A DNA stretch of 64,000 nucleotides. Origin: Nemania diffusa. Lineage: Eukaryota; Ascomycota; Sordariomycetes; Xylariales; Xylariaceae. How positions within the stretch are numbered: the stretch's first letter is position 1; every line of letters begins with the position of its first letter. The stretch lies in NCBI GenBank assembly GCA_038501195.1, contig JBBPUQ010000003.1, positions 2,310,501 through 2,374,500 of the forward strand, read 5' to 3'. Position numbers and translations under genes: made by a program. The notes beneath the pieces were generated by a model, which saw nothing but the letters and a program-made list of their open reading frames with translations, was not told the DNA's origin and searched no databases. Of this stretch, positions 35,271-47,631 are shown piece by piece.

Positions 35271-38200
35271 GAATGCGCAATCAATGACTGAAAGGGAATC
35301 GACTAAGGCTCGAGAATACGTCGACAGGGTAAACAACCTTAATTTATCACAACCCAACAAACGCCCACAGTGTCGCAAAACTATGATTGTTGAGCCATGT
35401 GACGATTCGGGCTATGTTACACTAAGGCAAGGCTCAAGCAAGACGATTCAGACTACTGCAGGGAACTCAAGTAAGTCATATTCCGGACGAACTACTCAGC
35501 AAGTCCGAATGGCTAATATTCATTAGACACATTTACCGATGAGCCCAGTGGGTCAACGAACGTTCTTTTGGACGACACCGCAACGACATATTCTATTACA
35601 CAGAGCATCCTTGCTCCAAATAGAGATCTTTTGGATGGGTTAACTCGGATTTTGTTGCGGGACGCTGATTTGAAGAGCCTTAGTGGTCGAGCACGAGAGA
35701 GGGTTTTAAGCGTCCTTCCTCAGCTTCTCAAGTCCTTTGCAGAGAGGTTAGCGAACGGAACTTCAAGTAGAATGCACCGTAACGCTGCAACACTCATCCA
35801 CAAATACTGCCTGTAGGATGAAGCTCCGTGTGAAATGCTAGAGTCCTGCTAACAATTTCTGGGTAGTAAAATTTCTAACCCTTCTGAGCGACACCTTAGC
35901 GACACCAACCAAAACTTTTCAGAGGATGAAAGCAGCTCAGAAGATGAAGAGGCACAATCTACTGACGCACTCAAAGACGACACTGCTATCACAGAGCCGG
36001 AGCTCATTATAAAGTGGCAAGGAAGCGCAGTTGAATCCATTGATCACAAATTCCTTGATCCTAATACGCATGATGACGAAGACGAACTCATGAAGGACGC
36101 TGATGAATTTGTGAGCGAGGGCGTTGAAGACAATACTACGCAAACGTTAAAACACTACGGAGAAATAGTCCTCGCAAGCCCTGCCTACTCGTGGTTCCTA
36201 TTGAACCTGAAAAGGGAGGCCAATTTAATACCAACAGAGCCAAATGTTATGGATGCAGTTAAAAATTACATTTTATCGTTTCTGCCTCTGCCTCGCAGGT
36301 TCAGCAGGGTTAGTGCATTGCCTAACTTTGGGGTGAGATTTGATGTCGATTGGGATCCCTTGAGCTTTTTCTCTAGACAATTCGAACGGCAAGCAGACGA
36401 CATGCTTGGATCAACACTGACCCTGACTGGGTCTTTCGAAAACGCACAGGCAGTTACATGTATGGAGTACATGCAACAAACATGGCCATCTAGCGGGGAA
36501 CACACCGTTAAGCTCCTCAATGAGGCAATTTTGAAACCCGGTGTGTGGAATGAATGTAAGTGGTGATACATTTCAGCTCGGGTATGGAGGTAACTCATCA
36601 TCCTTAGGCAAATTGCCAGACGATACGGCACTCTTCGCCCAGATATTCGAAGCAAAGCTCATAGTGATAGTTTCTGGTACTAGATCCGCTATTGCAGAGA
36701 TCGGAGAACAGCTTGCCTGGATCCCTGCCGCTCTTAGGCTCGCTCCAGACAATCAAGGCATTTACAAATGCACACCATCTATACAACAAATTCGAATGGA
36801 GGAACAAGCCGGCCTTCCCGGAACACTTCGATCGTTGGACACTAGCTTCAGCCTATTATTTGAAATCTCAGATCTACCAATAGAAAGACGTTTAGCCGGC
36901 CAGTGTTGGCATGACCTATTTAAAAACCCAACGATTGTCCAAGGATACCCTATACCTAGACGAGCTCGAGAGTCGAGAGAATACCGGATTAGATATACCG
37001 TTAGACATTATGGCGGATCTGGTCCAAGCACCGCAGATTAGTACGTTTGAAGAAAGGTTGTTTTTGAAGGGGTTTTCATCTATGTTGGTCCTTATGGACC
37101 AAGTTGAAGACTCAGTCATTTGGCATCTCGATCTAAACCGTTGGGACCTACATTTCTTACACTGATGCATCTCGGTCACCTACCGCGCAAGGCGTGAGCA
37201 CTGAGAATATAATGGATAATATAATGAAATCAAGACATATTGTTGGATGGTGTTCGAACGCCAAATTCTACACAGGTGGGAGACAAAGGAAAGCATATCT
37301 TGCAAACCGAAATTGTGGCTAACTCTACATTGCTAATAGGCACTAACGAAGCCTCCTACCCTGTTAAGAAGCCAGCAGCTTTAGAGGATCTGAATGAGAA
37401 ATGCATTTTGCATGAAATTAAACCACCTCGGATGAAATATATCGAGATTCCACGCGGCTATCATAGAGCTGATAAAGAGAAACCGCCATATATACCCTAC
37501 GGACAAGACCTCCACCGCCGAAGGCTCGAGAGGCTAAAGGACAAATATGTTAATTTGTGGGATGTCGACAGTAAAAGGGGCTGGTTAGTGAATGGGGTCA
37601 GCGCCTGTCTACACCTGCTACGTGCACGTTTGAAGCACGTTCTCGAAGACGACGACGACGATGGTCCCGAAATCAGGGAGCCATCGATGCTGAATCGCTA
37701 CACTGTTCACTCTTCACTCGAGTTCTTCAAGAACGCGGAAAATATGAACTTGGCGGTATACCCCAACGGGTATCAGGAGGAAGAGCGCCCCTTCACGATC
37801 ATGGACCAAACTGATCGGTTCTACAATACGCTGGAAAACCTCCTTGAACTCCAGGCTACCGGGGTTAAATTAAAACCTCGTAAATCACGAAAATACCTTT
37901 CAGGTTGGGCATTTCGGGATTTAATTATGGAGAAAGAGCAGCTGGACCCTTCTGCAACCACCCTCCCAGAGACTGGGAGAAGCTGGGTCGATTTTACAAG
38001 GGCCATCTCCGCAGTCACATTGTTTGGCCGAGGCTTCGGCGAACTAATCCGCCCAGATACGGCTTGTGAAGCATGGGCAGAGCTACCTAGAGGAAAGTAC
38101 TTGCTTGCGACAAGTGGGAAAGTCCTTAAAAGAATCATGGACGACGTAGGTAACTCACCTGGTGAGCCCTGGCTGCTTGGTCGCGACATAGTGTGGCACA

Positions 38201-38499
38201 ATCCCACTAACCCATGCAAGTGTACTGGAAAGTCAGACAGCAACCATGCAGACAACGTTCAAATCCTCCTTCCAACAGAGATTTCTAAAGAAATCTCACA
38301 AAAAATCCGTTCTAACGAGCCGGAAGATAACTCTGCATTTATCTTTGGATTTAATCCCGAATCAAGTTGGCACTGGCAAGAGTTTGGAAATCCCACCAAG
38401 GTGCCTTCTTCATCATTACTAGACCAATTTCAGGATCTGGTCTCGTCGAATGACAGTGCCATAGGATCCGAGTTGGAAAACTCTCAAAGTCCTCCAGCT

Positions 38500-39390
38500 C
38501 CTGCGAAATTGTACACCGCGGGAATCATATGTACCTTGCCCGAAGAGGGTGCAGCCATGAAAACCCTATTTGATGAAGTCTACTACGAGCTCGATAATTA
38601 CGTTCTAGGCTCTATCAGTAACCACAATGTTGTTCTAGCCAACTTACCTCTCCAGTCTGGAATAGCTGCAGCTTCCGCAGCAGCTTCTAAATTGGCAGCT
38701 GACTTCCCAAACGTCAAGTTTGGTCTTCTAGTCGGCATTGCTGGAGGCGTGCCATCAACAACCACGGATATACGTCTAGGCGATGTTGTTGTTGGTGTCC
38801 CGAAGGACACCCACCCTGGCGTGATCCAACTTGGCCGCGGAAAGGATTTAGAACAGAATGGATTTCAAAGGACGGGCTCTTTGAATCGACCACCAGGGTT
38901 TCTACTGAGTGCCGTTGCGGCCCTGACTGCAGAGCCACAGAAATGCAGGATCCAGCTGAACAATCACATCAGAGGCGTCGTGGAATCCAACCCAAAGTAT
39001 CAATATCCGGGTCAACACTTTGACGTCTTGACCTCAGCTCCGTGTGATCAATGCAGAGATAAATGCAGCGACCGAGATAACCATATACTAGACAGACAGC
39101 CGCGCGATTTAGAATACCCAATCGTGCACCTCGGGCTAATTGGATCTGGTGACACGGTGATCAAAGACTCGAAGAAAAGGGACGAGTTAGCGAAGCAATT
39201 TGGCATTCTCTGTGTGGAGATGGAAGCCGCCGGAGTTATGCATAGCGACATTCCATTTCTTGTGATTCGGGGCATTTCTGACTATGCCGATTCCCAAAAG
39301 AACAATCAGTGGCATAACTATGCCTCACTCGCGGCAGCAGCATTCGCTACGATGCTCCTTTACCAGTATACAGGAACAGACATTACGATT
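38500..39390 (+). other. PNP_UDP (purine nucleoside phosphorylase-like) domain at C-terminus of the NLR-like locus
   Basis: The domain opens with KLYTAGIICTLPEEGAAMKTLF, continues with FGLLVGIAGGVPS and RLGDVVVG, and ends with the active-site type segments ILCVEMEAAGVMHS and FLVIRGISDYADSQKN. In the family the Glu of MEAAG contacts the ribose, and the Asp of the RGISDYAD segment acts on the base. Both are kept, so this part may still be catalytically competent even though the locus is broken upstream. In fungal NLRs that I know, this domain is normally N-terminal, before NACHT. Here it is last, followed only by a short basic tail. The domain could release a purine base from a nucleoside or nucleotide, a recurrent effector activity in immunity-like systems. 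That is inference. Confidence 0.88.
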
Positions 39391-39489
39391 AAACCAACCC
39401 AGACAGGTTTGAAAAGGAGTCTCTCTCAAAAGAACTTCACTCCAAGAACAAGAAGGAGGTTAGACGAGAATTACTCTTATTCATCGTAG

Positions 39490-40266
39490 TTTAAATCATA
39501 GCAGGGTATATTTGGTGCTTCAAGAGATCTTTATCAAGGCAGACATCCCAAGAACTTACATACCTTAAGCTGCTCAGACACCACAACGTGAAACCTATGT
39601 GAGGTCTGTCACTAGACTAGACTATCTCGGGCCTTTTTCCAGAATCCTGCTAGTTACATCTGGCAAAGACGATCCAGTTTGTTATATGCTAGATTAGTCT
39701 GAACTCTGATAGCTTCTGCCGCCTATATGGTCGGTAGATGGTCGAATTTACCACACTGCCCTCTCAATTGTTAGCGGGGTTTGTTGCAGAGGGAGATGAA
39801 TAACACAGAGGATCACAATGGCGCGCCAAATGGGATCGCACCCGTCTGGGATAGCATGAACTTCTCACATTACCTACCTAATAACTTCGTATATATCAGA
39901 CATTATGGTTTATACTTGAAAAAAAGAAAAATATATCCTTTTTGATTTAGTATGATACGTACGGTATATTTACGGTACCTTTGTACTCGAGACGGAACCC
40001 GAGACAGTCAGTACTCGAGATGGTACTCGAAATACCCCTGCATAAAAGGTACCTAGGTACCTGCTATCTAGGTGATCATTTGGTTGGTTAAAACCCTCCA
40101 AGAAAACCCCACTAGACTTAGGTACCCCCCATCGCTCCATTGTATCTATTGGTATAAAATATTACCCCTCCATCCCTCCATCGACCGCGGGCCTTTCACA
40201 GGGAACAGTTATTATTATTTCATCTCTCTCAATCCCATCTCCCAACCCGCCAGATCCCCCTTCAAT
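39490..40266. promoter_or_regulatory. Intergenic region with ADO1 promoter
   Basis: No gene is seen. The sequence contains palindromic TACCTAGGTACC-type motifs (about 40047-40062) and a TATA-like GGTATAAAATATT at about 40151, roughly 115 bases before the ADO1 start codon, followed by a C/T-rich stretch. Confidence 0.5.
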
Positions 40267-42067
40267 ATGGCTGTCACCAAAGAGTTCCCTCTCCTATGCT
40301 TGGAGAATCCCCTCCTGGGTAGGTCTTATCTTCATTGAATCTATATGTCTCATATAATTCCGATAGTAAACGGTATTAGCCGTGTCTCGTCTCTCACTCC
40401 ATCGTGGGTAAGGGTAAGTCCAGGTACGGTAACCAACTACGATGGAGCCGAGATATTTATTTCATAGCAGCGTGAAAATGATAGAACCCCGAGTGCGGGA
40501 TTCATTGGATTGTTTCCTTGTGATCTAATTGTTTATCTGTCCTGCGCATCCGAGAGGTCGCAATGTCTGCTACTGCTGCTACTACTACTACTATGTGTTC
40601 CTTTTCTCCGTGCTTCTCTCTCATGTAACCCTTCTAAGGCGCATCATGCTGACATACGGCCCGTGCGGCGCGAAATCCCAATAGACATCCAGGCCGTTGG
40701 CACCGAGGATCTCCTGAAGAAGTATGACCTGAAGGCGAACGACGCGATCCTGGCCGAGGAGAAGCATCTCCCGCTATACGAGGAGCTGCTGAATAACTAC
40801 GATGCGAAGCTGATCGCGGGCGGTGCGGCGCAGAACACGGCCCGCGGCGCCCAGTACATCCTGGCGCCCAACAGCGTCGTGTACATCGGCGGCGTCGGCG
40901 ACGACAAGTACGCCGCCATCCTGCGCGACGCCGTCAAGCAGGTCGGCCTGCGCGTCGAGTACCGCGTCGACCCCAAGACCCCCACTGGCCGCTGCGGCGC
41001 CATCATCACCGGCGTCAACCGCTCCCTCTGCACCGAGCTCGGCGCCGCCAACCTCTACGACGTCGACCACCTCAAGAGCCCCGAGATCTGGAAGCTCGCC
41101 GAGAACGCCGACTTCTTCTACGTCGGCGGTTTCCACTTCACCGGTATGTAGCTAATATGCGGACTGTTCTGTCTAACTGCCCTCCCATGTCTCTTCCTCC
41201 ACCTTCGGCTACCACGGAAGCAACAGGCTAACAGACATACGCCACCGCAGTCTGCCCGCCGGCCATCATGGCGCTGGCCGAAGAGGCCGCCGCCAAGAAC
41301 AAGGTGTTCGTGGTGAACCTGTCGGCGCCCTTCATCGCCCAGTTTTTCAAGGACCCGCTGGACGCCTCGGCGCCCTACTGGGACTACATAATCTGCAACG
41401 AGACCGAGGCCGCCGCCTACGCCGAGTCCCACGACCTCGCCGGCATTGCCCAGGATATCCCCGCCATCGCCAAGGCCCTCGCCAACCTGCCCAAGAAGAA
41501 CACCCAACGCCCCCGCGTCGCCGTCATCACCCAGGGCACGAACCCCACCGTCGTCGCCGTGCAGGGCCAAGACGAGGTCAAGCAATACCCCGTCCACGCC
41601 ATTAGCGCCGACAAGATCAACGACACCAACGGCGCTGGCGACGCCTTCGCTGGCGGCTTCGTTGCCGGTCTCGTCCAGGGCAAGGATATCGATACCGCTG
41701 TGGACATGGGCCAGTGGCTTGCCGCCTTGAGCATTCAGGAGCTCGGTCCTTCGTAAGTTCCCCTCCTACCCTTGCAAATGATTCCCTGCTTTATTAGTAC
41801 TATGTGCAGAAAAAAAATTGGGGAGGGGGGGGCATGAATAGCACGAAGATGGAACATGCAGCAACAACAACTTTCCGTCCATTCGTATCTAGCTGTGTGT
41901 CTATGAACGGCACTCACCTCATCCTCAACAAGAACATCCACCAGTTCTCCTCCCCTCCTGCTGAATACAAACTCTACCTATGGATCCCATACAAATATCT
42001 AGATCGAATCTGACGTCTTCCTCTTTGCAGATACCCATTCCCCAAGCAGACTTATCAATCCTCTTAA
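40267..42067 (+). CDS. ADO1: Adenosine kinase
   Basis: Four exons, 40267-40318, 40685-41143, 41251-41752 and 42031-42067, give 349 residues, the normal size. The enzyme phosphorylates adenosine to AMP with ATP, supporting purine salvage and, through adenosine removal, the S-adenosylmethionine cycle. PfkB-family features are GGAAQNTARGAQ near the N-terminus, YIGGVGDDKYA, the substrate lid, FFYVGGFHFT spanning the second intron, and NDTNGAGDAFAGGF with the catalytic Asp at about residue 301. The C-terminal YPFPKQTY is split off by the last intron and lies in a 37-nt exon. Introns are 366, 107 and 278 nt, so two are long for this window. Frame continues through part of intron 1 (from 40510), but the spliced reading gives the conserved LLCLENPLLDIQA. 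The gene converges with the EST1-like gene. Confidence 0.95.
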
Positions 42068-42619
42068 TCGGCCGCCTGAATCTGCCTAATCTCTGGAGGT
42101 GAGACAAAGGAGAAGAGAGATGAAGCAGCGAAACGATAGCATTAGGTACCGTCCACCTGGTACACTTTGGCGTTACTCAACTTTACGCAAAGGGCCGGCG
42201 TTCTAGATTGGGCAGGGTTGGGTTAGGTTGGCTGGCTGGCTTAGCATGGCATTTGCGACGGCGAAAAAAAAGACCAGACTTTTCTTTTCTTTTTACGTGA
42301 TATCTTTGTTGGGTTTCAACAACTGGGGAACTTCCAATCTGTTTCATTTTACACGCGGAGAAATCGGACTTGATCCGAACGTTGTGCGCGCCAGCGAGGT
42401 AGCGTATTGCGACTGTATAGAGCTTTGAGGCTGCCGCCTCTGCTGACTGAAGCAATTAAAACTGGATTGCTCAAGGTCGGAGGAGCTGCCGCCTCTTGTC
42501 TGCAAGTGAATAGTGCCGGTGTTACTCATAGGCAGTTTGTACGACACTTAGAAAGGGGCTTGCATCTCCATTGATCATTTTGACTGTACTCTCTTGCGAA
42601 TCGAGGCCACTATAGAGCA
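42068..42619. other. Convergent 3' region between ADO1 and EST1-like gene
   Basis: 552 bp hold the 3' ends of both convergent genes. No coding exon is visible. The only frames are short and low-scoring. Confidence 0.5.
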
Positions 42620-45600
42620 TCACTTAGGGCGCGGTTTACGGTTGTCATCCATCATCGCAGCTTGGAAGATCTGTTGATCATAAGGAAGCTCCGAGGTGCC
42701 TATTGCGGCCTTGAGCTGATTGCGGAAATGAGTAGGATCTGCCCTATTGTTGACGCCATCTCCCAATCGGCCGAATGGGGTTGTAGCGTTGTAGTAGTGA
42801 CCATTACAGGCGACCGAGTTCACCGGTGCTGCAGATACAGCGCCTGGTGTGCCAGTAATGAGACTGCTGGGATGCGAAAAAGGTAGAGGGGAAGTAGCAG
42901 TAGCAGGCGTAGGCTCATATTGCCAAGGCGAGCGCTGCTGGTAATAGTTCGACGATCCCTGGCCCCATGTGTGCTGGACGTCAACGTTGTTGTTAGTGGG
43001 CTTGATGGGTGTCAAGAAAAGACTAGTACTCGTAGTCGACGCCGTCTGTCCTAGCTCGAGTCTGCCTTGGCCTGGTGGACCGAGTGGATTTTGTAGATTT
43101 GATACACTAACCTGGCGGTTGACTGAGGGCTCTAGATAGCTTTGGGTATTACTGTGCCTATATTCCGGTGATTGGGTAGAGCCTCTCTTCTTAGCGAGAG
43201 AATATTCTGCCATTCCATTCTGTTGTTCCCGTATGGAAGTCATGTCTGTATGATCCTGGAAGCTACTCCCTGGTGATGCATTGTTTCCAGGAAGACCATG
43301 CTGAGCGAGCAGCGCCGATCTCAAGCTATCGAGGACAGCATTACGTGAGTCTTCCAGCGTGTCTAGTCCATGGTTCATTCGAGCGAGCCGAGGACTAGCA
43401 GCAGTTGGAACCGGAGAATTTTGTGGATATCCCGGGTTCGGCCGAGGAGATAAAGAACTCGGATGAGCCTGATGATAGGGTACATTAAGGCCATCGAGGT
43501 ATGGCGATGAAGGAAATCCATTGAACTGGCTGGTCGCACTCCTGGGTACATTTTGGCCGTTAGAATTCACCTCGTTTTGTTCTTGGCTATTTGTACGATG
43601 TGGTTTCGGCGTAAAAAAATATTCCCATGGGAGGCTTGGAAGGGCTTTCGACACGGGTGATGGCTGAATTGGACTGGTTTCCATATTACCAAATATCTCG
43701 TTTGCCGTAGAGGAATGCATACCGTAGCTCGGCTCGGTTTGGGCTGTACTCGACTGCGGGCGAATACCATCATCATCATCCAGAGGATCTAGGAGTTTGT
43801 TGACCATCTTTATCATCTCACTATCTTCACATAAGTCCGAGTCCTGGTAATTCATAGATGGCTTATCCGCCTCTTTGCCTTTGCCTTTGTTCGATGTCTT
43901 GTCCAATTGGGAGATGCTTGCTTCTGGATAACTTTCCGGGGTTGGGATCGAGTGGTTGCTTGCGCTCCGTGCTTGTATGTTGTGCGTCTCTTGCTCTATG
44001 GCATTCCCTTGGCCGCTTTTTATGTCTCCGAAATTCAGTTTATTCAAGAGATGAGACAAACTAGCTTCATTGGAAGTTATTGAAGTTGCTCCATCCACGA
44101 ATATCCATGTCTCGAGAACGCGGCCTTCATTAGTTTGGGTCGTCAAAGCAATTGGGAAACTTGCGCTGCCGGCTAGAAATACTCCACAGCAGATGATATC
44201 CCGGATGCGCCAGACTGATTCCGTTTCTTTCTCGAATCGCCGACCAAATACATTTTGTTGAGGTTTCCGTGTTTTAACACGCTTCAGTGGGAATGAGCTT
44301 TGTTGCTCTTCTATATGTAGAAACAGAGGTAGTCTTCGATCGCTGAGTGAGCGGAGGCCTTGGGCCTCGGTATCTTCAGTCAGAAGGTACTTTGATGAGA
44401 CTATTTCTATGGTCGGGTCAATATAGACATTAAGGGATGTCAGTGAATCTGCGAGCAGTCTGTAGAGATCCTTAATATGTGGCTCGAGGTATTCTTGATA
44501 CTGCACTAGGTCGGCTCTAGTAACATATGACCAGGCAAGATAGAGACGGAACAGGGGGAGCAATTTGAGGAGACTTGGCGCAAAAGTGATGCGGCCCTCG
44601 CTATTATTGAACCTACTGTTAGAGGCTACAGTAGCGATCGTTTCCTTATCCAATGCAGCGTCAAGTGCCCGAAGTAAACTTAACATCATGCGGATATTGA
44701 ATCGTAATAAGAACTGGCATGATTGTGAACCCTCCATAGTCCATGAGGCTAGCATTCATATTTAGCAGAGGTTTAGCAACGTATTTCAAGAAGCACTTGT
44801 AACTTACACTTGACCTTCTCTGTCGAAATATCATAGGCGGCCATGTTGACCAGAATCATTTTGAGCAGCAATGTATTGTCGGGGTCGTCGCTTTTCAACG
44901 CAATCTCAAAGCGATGCAACACTTCCTCCTCTAACTCGGTCTGCTGTGAGAAATGCTTTCCATGGAAAAAGTAAGCATGGAGCCGCACAAACCATGTTAC
45001 CATGGCTTGTGATTGATCTTTTGCTGGACCCTTTTTCGACTGAGAGGAACTTTCAGGGCTCTTAAACTCTTGCTTAAGGTTCTGAAGTGCTAGCTCATGT
45101 GGCTTGGAGACGGCTATAGCGCGGTGGAAATGATAAACAATGTCGAAATGTCGGCCGGGAATTTGGTGTAGTACAGCTAACTGATGATGAGCGGAACCAT
45201 CATCTGGATCAAGACTATTTGCCAAGCCGTAGTAATCTGAGGCCGTGTCAAAGGTGGCCTTAGAAAACTTATCGGATAATTGGCATCGATATCGAACTAG
45301 GTCACCCAGATGAACTAAGGTCATCTGGCAAGACTTCAGAACCAGCGCGCGCAAGGGCGCAGGAGGAGATACAATCTCAGTTGCCTGTTCGGTAGGCTGC
45401 GGTTTCGCTTTACGAGCAATCTGCTGCAGCTCGGGGATCGAAAAGCGAGAGGAGAGTTCCTTGATGTAGACGATGTAAAATTGTTCCGAGGTTTTAAGAA
45501 AGCCTCGGTAGAGCTTGTCTAGCTTACGCCTCTGCACGACCTGGCTAGACGTATTAAGACGGCCTAAAGCCTTTCGATACTCGCCGTTCAAAAAGGTATG

Positions 45601-45992
45601 GCACTGCCAGAGGCAATTCTCTACCTTCTTTTCGACTGCGTATTCGAAGTCATGGAAGATCACCTTCAAGCAGGCCAGGCGATACCTATGATGTGATGAG
45701 CACCAGGTCAAACGGAGTCAACAGAACCACTATAAAGAGCTATGCATACTCAGCCACGGTCTGCTCGGCCTCCTCGAAACGAGTGGTGTAATTGACCGAC
45801 CCACGTTCCTTTGCCGGATTTGAGAGCTTTTTGGGGATATCGGAGCGGATCTTTTGGGCATCCCTACCAGACGCGTTGTTAGTAAGACGCATCATCACGG
45901 CCGGTCTTGCTATCGAGTGGGTTTGCCGCGTTCTGCGGCTCAAAAAAAACATACCCCCAATTTTTCCTCGCTATATCTCTCTGGCTCGACAT
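42620..45992 (-). CDS. EST1/SMG7 (EBS1)-family protein
   Basis: Four exons on the minus strand, 45992-45955, 45863-45750, 45685-44808 and 44748-42620, give 1,052 residues. Introns are 91, 64 and 59 nt, the first with a perfect TACTAAC branch. The N-terminal half has the alpha-helical 14-3-3-like/TPR region of the family (VENCLWQCHTFLNGEYRKAL, LVHLGDLVRYRCQL, ASDYYGLANSLDPDDGSAHHQLAVL, VYHFHRAIAVSKPH). The latter part is the Est1 nucleic-acid-binding type. The C-terminal ~450 residues are low-complexity, Ser/Pro/Gln-rich. Members bind phosphorylated Upf1 in nonsense-mediated mRNA decay or act with telomerase. Filamentous fungi usually have one such gene, so both roles are possible. No PIN nuclease domain is seen, which fits SMG7/EBS1 rather than SMG6. 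The start at 45992 comes from the frame-perfect GG/G junction across intron 1. Confidence 0.88.
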
Positions 45993-47631
45993 GGTGAAAG
46001 CGTGGCAGGCAATTGGCGCTGCGAACAATTAGGTTCAGACGGCCGTGGTGAAGTAGTATAAACGGAGAGGCACCCTATCCGGGGTGCGCACAGAAGCTGG
46101 GTTGGACCGGGGATGGGCGGCGCAGGGTTCACAGCCAAATTATCGGATCACACAGACGGAGCTTGGAGTCGAGAATGCATCGGAGGGCCATAGTTCTGCT
46201 GGTGAGGCGATCGAGGGTTGGGGCGCGCCGCGGTCAAAGGGTTGGCGTTGATAGCGATGTCTTCGGAGCCAAATAGTGGGAACATTGGGGTAGAGATAGC
46301 GCGAGTTATGAGACGACAATGGATGCCAAAGAAATAAACTGATGATAGGCGACAGCAAAAGAAGGCGATTGCTGAGGGGAGTGTCGCGAACGCGTTGTCG
46401 GTCGTCTGCGGCAGTTCGAGAGAATGGGTGGTTGTTGGTGTGGTGAATGAGAATGACTGGCCAGCCAAGGTTGATGGAAGTGGGTGGCAGGCTTTAGACT
46501 GGCCGTACTTATCTAGGGACCTAGACTAAGCCTTGCTATACTTTGGGGGCACTCGTTACTTACTTATAGTAAGTAGGTACCTTAGGTACCTCAGGGAGTC
46601 AAAAGTTCAAGGTTTGAAGAACCAGCCTACCAGGTACCTAAGCATTTACGTGTAAGTTACCCGCCTACGTAAGGTAGGTAGGTAGGCTATGAGGTAGGCT
46701 TGTAGCAGTATCTGCCTCCTACATCATGTTTGTAGAGTATTCTATACTCATCCCTCGCTACAAGGCGGGATAAAATGAGCAAACCTTACCTTAGGTACGC
46801 TTAGGTAGCTAAAGTTGTTGAGCCCTATTACCTACAATAGGTACCTACCTAACTTCACTATTAACCACCTAAGGCCTACCTGAGAGTTCCCTCAGAGACC
46901 TTGCCGTGGGTACATTACCCCGCCGCCGGGTTTAGGTTAGGGACCTTGCACAGACGTTTGCAACCTTTTGGCCTCTGCATTCATCTTGCCTAGGCGGCTT
47001 GTCTTGAATCTATACATGGAGATGGATAGAGAAGGTACCGCAAAGGTCCATGGAAAATATCTCAATTACCTTATTCTATTTATACCAAAAGAATAACATG
47101 TAGATGATTTCTATCCACAATATCTAGATAGAGAGGGCATGTGATCTTTAGAATGGCTCCATACCATGTACTGTATGTAGGTATGTGCTGGATACCTCCT
47201 CCCTGACCGCTACACGGCACTTAAGCTAGACTCAAAAACCTGTCTAGACTCTATACCTTAGGCAGGAACATAGTTAGTCTAGTATATGGACATTTCTCGT
47301 TCTATTAGGCGCATGTCAAAGATACCCAAAACCTTCAGCTATCTTGAACGTTTCAGTTGAATATTTCAATCAACACTGATTGTAAGCAGCTTTGGGAAAA
47401 CTTCGTCGTTCTAGCAGTACATACCTACCATAGTAGTTACCACATTATAGCTCGGCTCCAACGACGACTGGTCTCCAGAAACCTAATCACATCATCGCCT
47501 CATTTTGGCCGGGGGATGACCGTTGGCGCCGATACCAATCCGGGGTCTTTGAGAAACCAACGAGAGGCAAAGAACCGCTCTTACTAATGTAATATACCCC
47601 ATCCTGTGACCTCTCCATCACCTTGCACAAG
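45993..47631. promoter_or_regulatory. Divergent intergenic region between EST1-like and zinc-finger genes
   Basis: 1.6 kb without a supported gene. Short minus-strand frames between 46140 and 46468 sit in the probable 5' leader of the EST1-like gene. 46560-46860 is very rich in TAGGTA/TACCTA palindromes (for example GTAGGTACCTTAGGTACC at about 46575). The rest is AT-rich. Confidence 0.5.

Larger units (their letters stand above)
33676..39489 (+). pseudogene. Broken NLR/STAND-like gene: winged-helix segment, ankyrin repeats, fungal NLR C-terminal region, phosphorylase-like domain
   Basis: I reconstruct exons 33676-35470, 35527-35812, 35867-36555, 36608-37275 and 37340-39489. All four introns (52-64 nt) have GT-AG ends, most with clear branch sites. 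The first three junctions restore frame exactly. Protein order: an end-of-NACHT/winged-helix-like segment (residues ~15-125: LFSDILKRD, SIQWILYAKRPLEPVEF, VQFIDRSVRDFLLKDGG), ankyrin repeats (~316-540), an acidic linker, a long region typical of fungal NLR-like proteins (SAIAEIGEQLAWIPAALR, RGWLVNGVSACLHLLRA, WVDFTRAISAVTLFGRGFGE) and a C-terminal purine-phosphorylase-like domain. The NACHT NTPase expected upstream is absent. Exon 4 has two frameshifts: one at about 36955-36985 (frame moves from IPRRARES to NTGLDIPLD) and one at about 37128-37146 (to TYISYTDAS). A reading that ignores them stops at 37041 after 1,067 residues. The frame opening near 37240 has no ATG start. Proteins of this group act in fungal self/non-self recognition. 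A sequencing error is an alternative to true decay. Confidence 0.75.

Noticed and set aside
37240..37342. Independent start for the phosphorylase-like gene at 37240
   Set aside because: The codon at 37240 is TTG, and the sequence between 37276 and 37339 is better explained as an intron that restores the conserved reading.
40774..41136. Asp/Val-rich minus-strand frame over ADO1
   Set aside because: Antisense shadow of a GC3-rich coding exon.
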